DNA from: an uncultured Frankiales bacterium | GTDB taxonomy: Bacteria > Actinomycetota > Actinomycetes > Mycobacteriales > SCTD01 | Direction: 5' to 3' | Assembly (NCBI GenBank): GCA_946479905.1 | Contig: CAMLIA010000067.1 | Location: 1 to 18,741 of the forward strand | Length of the DNA stretch: 18,741 nt | Shown here: positions 1-6,602 of the stretch, piece after piece | Layout of the letters: the number at the start of each line of letters is the position of its first letter | How positions within the stretch are numbered: position 1 is the first letter of the stretch | Made by a program: the position numbers and the translations under genes | The notes under the pieces: generated by a model | The model's input: only the letters and a program-made list of their open reading frames with translations | Databases searched by the model: none | Told to the model about the DNA's origin: nothing

Positions 1-220
1 CGTTGCCGCACATCTCCGCGATCGAGCCGTCGGCGTTGCGGTAGTCCATGAACCACAGGCCGTCGGCGCCGCGCACGACCCGCAGCACGCCGTCCGCGCC
101 GAGGCCCGCCCGGCGGTCGCAGAGCCGGCGCACCAGGTCGTCGGTGAGGTCCAGGGCGTCGTCGAGGTCGGGAAGCAGCACGAAGTCGTTCTCGGTGCCG
201 TGACCCTTGAGGAAGCGCAC
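1..220 (-). CDS. dapF: Diaminopimelate epimerase, 5' part only (cut by window edge)
   Basis: The first 73 codons of DapF, which interconverts LL- and meso-diaminopimelate in the lysine and peptidoglycan pathway in the cytosol. The translation opens [18 protein letters not shown] and reaches [15 protein letters not shown] at the window edge. The GHGTENDF segment and the Cys of MCGN (one of the two catalytic cysteines of the family) are both present. The GTG at 218-220 was chosen because it stands just before the conserved [12 protein letters not shown] start and no ATG lies nearby. No clear Shine-Dalgarno sequence precedes it. The gene begins 19 bp after the stop of the 271-residue membrane-anchored protein, so it is probably the last visible member of the miaA operon. 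The miaA-dapF neighbourhood is usual for actinobacteria. The C-terminal half lies outside the window. Confidence 0.93.
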   Translation of the reverse strand, partial: MRFLKGHGTENDFVLLPDLDDALDLTDDLVRRLCDRRAGLGADGVLRVVRGADGLWFMDYRNADGSIAEMCGN

Positions 221-239
221 GCCGATCAGCGTACGCAGG

Positions 240-1055
240 TCAGCCGCAGCGCTCGTGCCGGATGCGCGGCGCCAGCTGCGGGAGGTCGGCGCTGTCGACC
301 GTGAGGAAGGCGGGACCGCCGCGGCCGTCGACGTCGAGGCCGACCACCGGCGCGCTCCGACCGCAGCCGCGGGCGTCGAGCACCACGATCATCCGCAGCG
401 TGGCGCGGGGCCGCAGGACCGCGGGCAGCGGCTTGCTGGTGCGCACGTGCAGCCGGCCGACGGTGACGCGCTCCAGGGTCACGGGGTGCTCGCTGCGGTT
501 GGTGACCACGAGCGCCAGCTGCAGTCCCCCCGGCACCCGGACGGTGCCGGACGCCTTGAGCGCCAGCGCCCGCCGGGCGTCGACGTCACCGCACGCCTCC
601 TGCCCGGTGCGCCGGACGACCTCGGGCAGCCCGGGGTCGACGAGCAGGTCCACCGCGCGCCGCTGGCCGTGCAGCTCGACCACCGCCTCGGCGCTGGTGG
701 GCAGCGGCGGCTCGCCCTTGCAGTCGACGAGCAGCACCAGGCCGACGCTCCGGTTGTGCACGGCCTGCCAGCCCGCACCGGTGACGTGGGCGTCGACGAG
801 CCGCACCCGGGTCGCGGACCGGAGCGACAGCACGAGTGCCACCCGGTGGTCGGTGGCGACGCCGACGGCGGAGACGGCGAAGGCCGCCCGGGCGAGGGCC
901 TCGCGCGCGGCCAGGTCCTCGTGGTGGTCGTGGCGGCGCAGCACCACGAGGGCGGCAGCCCCCGAGACGAGGACGAGGACGAGCGCGGCAGCGACGGCGT
1001 GCGCCAGCCGGTGCCGACGGGGCGCGGCCGCGGCAAGGACGTCCTGTGCGGCCAC
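240..1055 (-). CDS. Membrane-anchored protein of unknown function
   Basis: A 271-residue protein that I do not recognise. It starts at a GTG 14 bp after the stop of the EAL-domain gene and ends 19 bp before dapF, so it is probably co-transcribed with both. Residues 1-17 are charged and likely cytosolic. A single hydrophobic segment of about 22 residues follows (about 18-40, ending [13 protein letters not shown]). The rest has many alternating hydrophobic residues (for example [13 protein letters not shown] and [20 protein letters not shown]), which suggests beta-rich, immunoglobulin-like extracytoplasmic domains, possibly two. Three to four cysteines ([21 protein letters not shown]) could form disulfides outside the cell. 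A cell-surface role is inference only. The reading frame has clear actinobacterial codon bias and the opposite frames look like shadows. Confidence 0.72.
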   Translation of the reverse strand: MAAQDVLAAAAPRRHRLAHAVAAALVLVLVSGAAALVVLRRHDHHEDLAAREALARAAFAVSAVGVATDHRVALVLSLRSATRVRLVDAHVTGAGWQAVHNRSVGLVLLVDCKGEPPLPTSAEAVVELHGQRRAVDLLVDPGLPEVVRRTGQEACGDVDARRALALKASGTVRVPGGLQLALVVTNRSEHPVTLERVTVGRLHVRTSKPLPAVLRPRATLRMIVVLDARGCGRSAPVVGLDVDGRGGPAFLTVDSADLPQLAPRIRHERCG

Positions 1056-1069
1056 GCCGCCAGGCTAGA

Positions 1070-1915
1070 TCAGCTGGAGCTGCGCTGGACCGGGAACGGG
1101 ACGGCCTGCGTCGTGTCGTCGACGACCCCGCCGCGCCAGCCCATGCCCTGCGAGAGCAGCCAGCGGGCCTTGTCGGCGCGCTGCGCCGAGGCGAACAGCC
1201 AGCCGTGCGCGCGGTCGCAGCCCAGCTCGATGAGGCGGGCGTGCTCCGACCACTGCTCGACGCCCTCGGCGACGACGTACATGCCGCGGGCGTGCGCCCG
1301 CTCGATGACGCTGGTGACCAGGACGTCGTCGTGGTCGGCGTCCCCGACGCCCCGGACGTACTTGTGGCCGAGCTTCACCGCGTCCACCGGGAGCATCTCG
1401 ATCGCGGCGAGCGTGGCGTAGAAGCTCGTGAAGTCGTCGATGGCCAGCGAGACGCCGGCGGCGCGCAGCTGCGAGAAGATGGGAGCGGCCCGGTCGCCCA
1501 GCTCGAGGCAGGCCTTCTCCGCGATCTCGAGACCGAGGGTGCCGTGCGGGAGCCCGAACTCCCGGACCACGCTGCCGACGAGCTCGGGGAAGCCGTCCGC
1601 GAGCACCTGCTCGGCGGAGACGTTGAGCCACAGCTGACGGCGCGGGCCGCGGAGGTCCAGCCAGGTCGCGACCTCGGCAGCGCCCGTGCGCAGCACCCAC
1701 TCCCCGATCGGCGAGATCTCGCCGGTGCGGATCGCGAGGTCGAGGAAGTCCGCCGGACCGAGCACGCCGAGCGAGCCGTGGTGCCAGCGCAGCAGGCCCT
1801 CCATGGCCACGATGGCGCCGGACCCGAGGTCGATCTCCGGCTGGTACACGAGCTCGAGGGAACCGTCCGTCGCCGCCCGGTGCAGGGAGGCGAGGTCGAC
1901 AGTCGTGGTGTTCAT
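1070..1915 (-). CDS. EAL-domain protein (cyclic-di-GMP phosphodiesterase family), altered catalytic loops
   Basis: A 281-residue single-domain EAL protein with no GGDEF, PAS or membrane segment. Such proteins hydrolyse or bind cyclic di-GMP in the cytosol. Visible family motifs in order: YQPEIDL (about 24-30), EGLLRWHH in place of EALLRW (39-46), NVSAEQ (about 98-103), EIAEKA in place of EITES, IDDFTSFYATL in place of DDFGTGYSSL, LPVDAVKLG in place of LPxDxLKID, VVAEGVEQ, and GCDRAHGWLFA in place of GCDxxQGYLF. The metal-binding E, N, E and DD positions and the Lys and final Glu are kept. The loop-6 glycines, the Asp of KID and the Gln near the end are changed, so activity is doubtful and a receptor role is possible. 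ATG at 1913-1915, with GAGG upstream. It sits 59 bp after miaA and 14 bp before the next gene. A GGDEF partner is not in the window. Confidence 0.9.
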   Translation of the reverse strand: MNTTTVDLASLHRAATDGSLELVYQPEIDLGSGAIVAMEGLLRWHHGSLGVLGPADFLDLAIRTGEISPIGEWVLRTGAAEVATWLDLRGPRRQLWLNVSAEQVLADGFPELVGSVVREFGLPHGTLGLEIAEKACLELGDRAAPIFSQLRAAGVSLAIDDFTSFYATLAAIEMLPVDAVKLGHKYVRGVGDADHDDVLVTSVIERAHARGMYVVAEGVEQWSEHARLIELGCDRAHGWLFASAQRADKARWLLSQGMGWRGGVVDDTTQAVPFPVQRSSS

Positions 1916-1974
1916 GGTCCGAGCCTCGTCCGTGATGTCCGTTCTGCGACATGGCGCGTCGGGATGGTTTGCGG

Positions 1975-2838
1975 CTAGTCACGCCTGGCTAGGCGCGTGA
2001 GCGCCTGGGGCAACGGGTCCCTGGTCGGGTCGAGCCACGTGATCCGGGGGTCCCGTCGGAACCAGGACCGCTGCCGGCGCACGAACCGGCGGGTGGCGAC
2101 CTTCGTCTGCTCGCGCGCCGCCGCCTCGCTGAGCGTGCCCTCGAGCTGCTGGCGCGCCTGCGCGTAGCCCAGCGCGCGGGCCGCGGTGACCCCCAGCTCG
2201 CCGAGCCCACGGACCTCCTCCACGAGCCCCTGCTCCCACATCCGGTCGACCCGGGCGTCCACCCGCTCGGCGAGGTCCGGCCGGTCCAGTCCCAGGTAGG
2301 TCGTCGGCACGTGCTCCTGGTACGCCGTCATGGCACCGGGCATCCGGCCGGTGAGCGTCACGACCTCGAGCGCCCGCACGATCCGGCGGCCGTTCGTCGG
2401 CTCCATCCGGGTGGCCGCGGCCGGGTCGAGGGCGGCGAGCCGCCGGTGCAGGGCCGCCGGCCCGTGCTCGGCCAGCTCCGCCTCGAGGCGGGCCCGCAGC
2501 TCGGGGTCGGTCCCCGGGAACTCCAGCTCGTCGAGCGCTGCCCGGAGGTAGAGGCCGGAGCCCCCGACGAAGACCTTCGGCGGGCCGTCCAGCAGCGCCC
2601 TGGCCATCTCCTGGTACGCCGCGACGCTGGCCGGCTGCGAGACCTCCCAGACGTCGAGCAGGTGGTGCGGGACCCCGCGCCGCTCCTCGACGGTCAGCTT
2701 CGCCGTACCGATGTCCATCCCGCGGTAGAGCTGCATCGAGTCGGCGTTGACGACCTCCGCGCCCAGCTCGAGGGCGAGCGCCACCCCCAGGTCGGACTTC
2801 CCGGTGGCCGTCGGCCCCACGACCGCCACGACGTGCAT
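1975..2838 (-). CDS. miaA: tRNA dimethylallyltransferase
   Basis: MiaA transfers a dimethylallyl group from dimethylallyl diphosphate to N6 of A37 in tRNAs that read codons starting with U. MiaB, also in this window, then methylthiolates the product. The 287-residue protein opens MHVVAVVGPTATGKS with the P-loop at about residues 8-15. It then shows NADSMQLYRGMDIGTAK, the HHLLD motif, FVGGSGLYLRA and the RRIVRALEV segment, all typical of the family. The ATG at 2836-2838 was chosen over an in-frame start farther upstream because AAAGGA lies at a good distance before it and the homologous part begins there. It starts only 10 bp after the stop of the upstream membrane protein, so it is translationally linked to the ABC transporter block. 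Length is slightly below the usual 300-310. Confidence 0.96.
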   Translation of the reverse strand: MHVVAVVGPTATGKSDLGVALALELGAEVVNADSMQLYRGMDIGTAKLTVEERRGVPHHLLDVWEVSQPASVAAYQEMARALLDGPPKVFVGGSGLYLRAALDELEFPGTDPELRARLEAELAEHGPAALHRRLAALDPAAATRMEPTNGRRIVRALEVVTLTGRMPGAMTAYQEHVPTTYLGLDRPDLAERVDARVDRMWEQGLVEEVRGLGELGVTAARALGYAQARQQLEGTLSEAAAREQTKVATRRFVRRQRSWFRRDPRITWLDPTRDPLPQALTRLARRD

Positions 2839-2848
2839 GGCGTCCTTT

Positions 2849-3433
2849 CTAGCGTGCCCGCCACCGCCGCTCCCGCACGGCGAGGACCAGGCCGATGGCC
2901 GCCGCTGCCAGCAGCCAGCCCCAGGTGCGGGTGGCACGGTCCACCTGCTCACCGAGAGGGAAGAGCACCAGGTGGCGGGCGACAGGGCTGAGGTACATCG
3001 CGGACAGCAGGACCAGCACCACGGCAGGTGCGGCGACCTCGGCCGGCTCGTCCATCCGGGTGCGGACCACCAGCGCGACGAGGAACCCGAGCGCCCACGA
3101 GCCGATCAGCTGCAGGAGCAGCAGGCGGCCCCCGCTGTGGACCAGCGACCAGAGCAGGACGAGCGTCCCCCCGGAGACCAGCGCCGCGGCGGCGGCCGCG
3201 GCCCGGACGAGGACCTGCGTCGAGCGGCGCACCGGGCAGGCACCGACCACGGCCGCGGCCGGCTCCTCGAGGGCGCAGGCCGCCGCGCCGCCGCCGAGGA
3301 CGAGCGCCATCTGCAGCACCCGGGCGCCGAGGGCCGCCGGCAGGACCAGAGCCAGCATCCCGGTCGCCGCCCCGGCCGCGATCAGGGCCAGCAGCGCCCG
3401 CCACGGCGCGGCGCGGAGCAGCAAACCGAGCAT
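2849..3433 (-). CDS. Membrane protein, probable second subunit of the ABC-2 type transporter
   Basis: A 194-residue, very hydrophobic protein with about five to six predicted membrane segments (about 10-35, 38-55, 76-98, 103-123, 133-150, 170-187). A basic C-terminus RERRWRAR probably faces the cytosol. No enzyme motif is visible. The ATG at 3431-3433 overlaps the TGA of the preceding permease (ATGA), and its own stop lies in the miaA leader. It is therefore tied by translation to both sides. The position after an ATPase and a permease makes a second, more divergent transmembrane subunit of the same exporter the best guess. A free-standing accessory protein is the alternative. Family assignment rests on context rather than on sequence motifs. 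Confidence 0.75.
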   Translation of the reverse strand: MLGLLLRAAPWRALLALIAAGAATGMLALVLPAALGARVLQMALVLGGGAAACALEEPAAAVVGACPVRRSTQVLVRAAAAAAALVSGGTLVLLWSLVHSGGRLLLLQLIGSWALGFLVALVVRTRMDEPAEVAAPAVVLVLLSAMYLSPVARHLVLFPLGEQVDRATRTWGWLLAAAAIGLVLAVRERRWRAR

Positions 3434-4320
3434 CAGAGCGTCCGGACGCCGTTCACGTCGCGGACGGTCGCGTGGTCAGGCCCGGTGAGGACGGCGCCGG
3501 CGTAGCTGGCCAGCGCGGCGACGACCACGGCGAGGAGCACGCGCTGCAGCCGGGCCCGGTTCGCGCCCTCGGCCGAGCGCAGCATCGCGAGGATCGCGGC
3601 GAAGGCGCAGAGCAGCAGCAGCCAGACCAGGAAGAACCACGGGTTGCCGAGCCAGGACTCGACGGCGTGCGGCTTGCCCCCTTCGGTGTCGAGGGAGTGG
3701 AACCAGCCGAAGGGCGAGAGCAGTCGTACGGCCGCCCAACCGCGGGAGCTCGGATCCCAGGCTGCCCGGGCGTTCAGCACGACGGTCCAGGTCACCACGG
3801 CCACGGGCGCGACGACGACCGCGCCAGGGAACCGGAGCCAGCGCCCGGCGGCGATCCCCAGCAGCGGCCCGCCCAGGGAGGCGACCGCCGTCTGCCCGAG
3901 CACGATGGCCGCCCGCTCGGACCCCGACCAGGTGCCGTACCCCCAGTCGCCGTTCTGCTCCGCGAAGACGAGGATCGCCAGGCCGGACGCCAGCCCGACC
4001 GCTGCGGGCAGCAGGCAGGCGAGGCACAGCGCCGCCACCCGCTGACCGACGTCGACGGGGGTGCTGGCCAGCGCCTCCGTGGTGCGCGCCATCGAGCGGG
4101 TGAGCCGGTAGCCCACCACCATCCCGAAGACACCGAGCAGGAACGCCGGCCCCACCGGCGGCTCCAGCATCGAGTCCCGCTGGTGGGTCAGCGCCATGGA
4201 CAGCACCACGGTGTTGAGCACGACTCCGACGAGGAACAGCGGGTGCCGGGCGTAGCGCGTGACCTCGACTTTCGCCAGAGCGGTCACGGACCCGCTCTCG
4301 GGCATGACGGCAGTGCTCAT
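3433..4320 (-). CDS. ABC-2 type transporter permease
   Basis: A 295-residue integral membrane protein. An N-terminal cytosolic stretch (KVEVTRYARHPLFLVG) leads into about six hydrophobic segments (about 27-45, 56-72, 91-117, 137-155, 163-183, 230-247), and a last one (about 262-280) precedes a short C-terminal tail. The motif ARHPLFLVG just before the first helix is common in ABC-2 permeases. The ATG at 4318-4320 has a strong GGGGGA Shine-Dalgarno 5 bp upstream and lies 30 bp after the ATPase stop. It overlaps the next gene by four bases. Together with the ATPase it should form an exporter. The substrate cannot be read from the sequence. Coupling to an ECF sigma/anti-sigma pair suggests export in response to an envelope or antibiotic-type stress (inference). 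Confidence 0.85.
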   Translation of the reverse strand: MSTAVMPESGSVTALAKVEVTRYARHPLFLVGVVLNTVVLSMALTHQRDSMLEPPVGPAFLLGVFGMVVGYRLTRSMARTTEALASTPVDVGQRVAALCLACLLPAAVGLASGLAILVFAEQNGDWGYGTWSGSERAAIVLGQTAVASLGGPLLGIAAGRWLRFPGAVVVAPVAVVTWTVVLNARAAWDPSSRGWAAVRLLSPFGWFHSLDTEGGKPHAVESWLGNPWFFLVWLLLLCAFAAILAMLRSAEGANRARLQRVLLAVVVAALASYAGAVLTGPDHATVRDVNGVRTL

Positions 4321-4350
4321 GGGTCCCCCAGGGTGATGTCGTGCCGGCCC

Positions 4351-5205
4351 TCAGACGAGGGCGGGCGTGTCGTTGCGCAGCAGCAGGTAGGCGTCTTCGA
4401 GCGTCGGCTCGACGAGCTCCACGCCCGGCGGCGCGGGGTCGGCGAGGTTGCGGTACCGCCCGGTCCCCGTCCGGAACGAGGACACCGCGGTGGGGTGCGG
4501 CGCGTCGGCCAGCCAGACGCACCCGTCGGCGCGCTGGAGGAGCTCACGGACCGTGCCGTTGAAGCAGACCCGGCCGGCGTCGAGGACGACGACCCGCTCG
4601 CAGAGCGCGGCGACGTCCTCGGTCTGGTGGGTCGACAGCAGCACCGTCGACGTCCGGGCGGCCTCGGCGAGCACCCCTCGCAGCGACGCCCGCTGCTCGG
4701 GGTCCAGACCCGTGGTGGGCTCGTCGAGCAGCATCAGCGCCGGCGACCCGATGAGCGCCTGAGCGAGGGCGAGGCGCCGGCGCTGGCCGCCCGAGAGCGC
4801 CTTGACCTTCTTCGCGGACACGCCTGCGAGGTCCACGAGCTCCAACACCCGGCGCACCTCCGCGTGCCGGGCATCGGCGTCGGTCCACTCCTTCAGCACC
4901 GCGAGGTAGTCCACGAAGGCGAAGACCGTGAAGCCACTCGGGAAGCCGAGCTCCTGGGGCAGGTAACCGAGCCGGCGCCGCACCTCGGTGCGCTCCCGCG
5001 GGTCGGCGGGGTCGAGGTCGAGGACCCGGACGCGGCCGTCGCTCGGCGCGAGGACGGTCGCGAGGATCCGCAGCAGCGTCGTCTTGCCGGCGCCGTTCGG
5101 GCCCAGCAGCCCGGTCACGCCGGGCTCCAGCACCAGGTCGATCCCTTGCAGCGCACGGGTCCGGCCGTACCTCTTGCCGACACCGGTCAGGCGCACCGTG
5201 GTCAT
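4351..5205 (-). CDS. ABC transporter ATP-binding protein
   Basis: A 284-residue ATPase that would power the permease encoded next to it. Motifs: Walker A GPNGAGKTT at 35-43, Q-loop Gln at about 84 (YLPQELGFP), signature LSGGQ at 137-141, Walker B LMLLDE ending at about 162, D-loop GLD, and switch His in STHQTED at about 193. The fold and the C-terminal tail (VEPTLEDAYLLL) match the drug/antibiotic exporter branch that pairs with ABC-2 permeases. The start ATG at 5203-5205 overlaps the TGA of the anti-sigma gene (ATGA), which fixes the start and indicates translational coupling. An open frame continues upstream inside the anti-sigma gene but has no family similarity there. All catalytic residues are in place. 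Confidence 0.95.
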   Translation of the reverse strand: MTTVRLTGVGKRYGRTRALQGIDLVLEPGVTGLLGPNGAGKTTLLRILATVLAPSDGRVRVLDLDPADPRERTEVRRRLGYLPQELGFPSGFTVFAFVDYLAVLKEWTDADARHAEVRRVLELVDLAGVSAKKVKALSGGQRRRLALAQALIGSPALMLLDEPTTGLDPEQRASLRGVLAEAARTSTVLLSTHQTEDVAALCERVVVLDAGRVCFNGTVRELLQRADGCVWLADAPHPTAVSSFRTGTGRYRNLADPAPPGVELVEPTLEDAYLLLRNDTPALV

Positions 5206-6005
5206 CTCGTCCCCCAGGTCGGCCGGCTGCGCCGGGCCACGAGCAGCAGGGCCGCCGCGGCCGTGACGGCGGCGTACGTCGCGAGGTAGTCCGCGGCGAG
5301 CACGTCGGTCGCCGTCCCGCGACGGGCGACCGAGCTGACGAGCAGCAGCCACCCGGTGCCCACGGCGCCGGCAGCGGTGAGCGGGGCGGTCCACGTCGAC
5401 AGCGCCAGCACCACGACCGTGCAGCCCACCGCGGGGGCGAGCCACCAGAAGGCGATCGATCCCGGCACCAGCAGGCTCGCGGCCACGAAGGCCGGCCCGG
5501 CCACGAGCAGCAGGGCCATGCTCCGCAGCAGCACCATCCGGACCCTGCTGTACGGCGTCGCGCACTCGGTGTCGAGGGCCTCGTCGAGCTCCGGGTCGTA
5601 CCCGAGGGCCACCGCCAGCGCCGGCACCAACGGCGCGACAGCGAGGAAGGCCAGCATCCCGCGGCCCTCGCCGAAGGAGCCGGCCGCGGTCACGAAGGCG
5701 AGCAGCGCCGACAGGCCCACCAGCCAGGCGCCGCGGAACGCCGGGCTCACGGCCACGATGCGGGCGTCCACCTCGGGCAGGCCGAGCCGGCTCAGGCTGC
5801 GCTCGAGCAGCGACACCTTCGGGACCTCGACGAGGTCCCTGACCCGCGTCCACACCTGGTCCACCACCGGCTCGGCGGGCACCCGGGCGCGGCAGTCGGG
5901 GCAGGTCACCAGGTGCTGCTCCACCGACGCGCCCAGCACCGAGCCGTCCGTCCCCTGCACCCAGCGGGCCAGGGCAGCGTCGTCGACGTGCCAGGAGGTC
6001 GTCAT
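5202..6005 (-). CDS. Zinc-finger anti-sigma factor with six membrane segments
   Basis: A 267-residue protein whose N-terminus carries a zf-HC2 (ZAS) motif, with His31, Cys35 and Cys38 in EQHLVTCPDC, the family's H-x3-C-x2-C pattern. Such domains hold an ECF sigma factor inactive at the membrane. After about 90 cytosolic residues come about six hydrophobic segments (about 93-110, 116-136, 157-180, 183-203, 209-227, 240-258), ending with a short basic tail. This is more membrane than the usual single-helix anti-sigma. It may sense a membrane signal or interact directly with the transporter encoded just downstream. The start ATG overlaps the sigma stop (ATGA), and its own stop overlaps the ATPase start. 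It is thus translated together with its presumed target and the exporter. The signal is unknown. Confidence 0.87.
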   Translation of the reverse strand: MTTSWHVDDAALARWVQGTDGSVLGASVEQHLVTCPDCRARVPAEPVVDQVWTRVRDLVEVPKVSLLERSLSRLGLPEVDARIVAVSPAFRGAWLVGLSALLAFVTAAGSFGEGRGMLAFLAVAPLVPALAVALGYDPELDEALDTECATPYSRVRMVLLRSMALLLVAGPAFVAASLLVPGSIAFWWLAPAVGCTVVVLALSTWTAPLTAAGAVGTGWLLLVSSVARRGTATDVLAADYLATYAAVTAAAALLLVARRSRPTWGTR

Positions 6006-6541
6006 GGGGTCACCTCCGCGAGCCCTGTCCGCAGGTGCGCCTTCGCGCGGTGCAGGCGCGTCTTCACCGTGTTCTCGGGCACTCTCAGCACCCGTGCGGC
6101 CTCACGCGTGGTGAGGCCGTCGAGCACGACCGCCTGCATCACCGCCCGCATCTCGGGCGACAGCCGCTTCATCGCCTGGCCCAGGTCGCCGTACTCGACC
6201 GACAGCAGCACCTGCTCCTCCGCGGCCGGAGCCGCCGGCCCGTCGTACGACGGGAGGTCGGCCAGGAACGCCACGTCCCGCCGCCGGCGGAGCCGGGAGA
6301 CGAGGCGCCGCACGGCGATCCCCCACAGCCAGGCGGCCGCCTCGCCGTCCCCCCGGTAGCGGCCGGCCTCGTCCCACACCGCGACGAACGTGTCCTGCAG
6401 GGCGTCCGCCACGACCTCGGGGTCGTTGCAGCGCCGCCGGAGGCGGACCGCCAGCCAGGGCGCGTGCCGGTCGTAGAGCTCCCGCATCGCGGCGAGGTCG
6501 CCGGCGGCGACCCGCTGCAGCAGCTCCGCATCCGACGTCAT
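6002..6541 (-). CDS. ECF-type RNA polymerase sigma factor
   Basis: A 179-residue sigma-70 family protein with only regions 2 and 4. Region 2 spans about 5-75 (LYDRHAPWLAVRLRRR, DALQDTFVAVW, AAWLWGIAVRRLVSRLRRRR). Region 4 spans about 118-170 (LSPEMRAVMQAVVLDGL, then the helix-turn-helix TTREAARVLRVPENTVKTRL). No extra C-terminal domain is present. The ATG at 6539-6541 is preferred to an in-frame GTG at 6578-6580, because the extra residues are glycine-rich and non-conserved and because a GGGAACC element that may be the gene's own promoter lies there. Its stop overlaps the anti-sigma start, a typical autoregulated pair. Likely targets are this operon and perhaps other cell-surface genes. The subgroup cannot be named from sequence alone. 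Confidence 0.94.
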   Translation of the reverse strand: MTSDAELLQRVAAGDLAAMRELYDRHAPWLAVRLRRRCNDPEVVADALQDTFVAVWDEAGRYRGDGEAAAWLWGIAVRRLVSRLRRRRDVAFLADLPSYDGPAAPAAEEQVLLSVEYGDLGQAMKRLSPEMRAVMQAVVLDGLTTREAARVLRVPENTVKTRLHRAKAHLRTGLAEVTP

Positions 6542-6550
6542 GACCAGCTT

Positions 6551-6578
6551 GTCGCCTCCCCCACCCCGAAAGGTTCCC
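6551..6578 (-). promoter_or_regulatory. Possible ECF-type promoter of the sigma operon
   Basis: On the minus strand GGGAACC (6572-6578) is followed after 17 bases by CGAC (6551-6554). GGGAACY is the -35 element of several actinobacterial ECF sigma factors (SigE/SigH type). The -10 match is weaker than the CGTT often found. Transcription would begin at about 6544, almost at the ATG at 6541, giving a near-leaderless message. This fits self-activation by the sigma factor but is not proven. Confidence 0.4.
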
Positions 6579-6592
6579 ACCGGAGGAGGCGA
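6552..6592. repeat. 8-bp inverted repeat between the propeller gene and the sigma gene
   Basis: TCGCCTCC at 6552-6559 and its exact complement GGAGGCGA at 6585-6592 are separated by 25 bases. The repeat fills most of the 61-bp gap after the propeller stop. It lacks a T-run, so it is not a standard terminator. It overlaps the possible ECF promoter. It may partly stop or modulate read-through, or bind a regulator. Confidence 0.4.
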
Positions 6593-6602
6593 GCTGCGGC
6601 CG

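Noticed and set aside
2839..2952. Upstream start for miaA adding 38 residues
   Set aside because: It overlaps the preceding membrane protein gene, has no MiaA similarity, and a good ribosome site stands before the ATG at 2838.
4351..5853. 500-codon minus-strand frame containing the ABC ATPase
   Set aside because: Only the part from 5205 has ATPase similarity; the upstream part lies within the anti-sigma gene and is arginine-rich shadow sequence.
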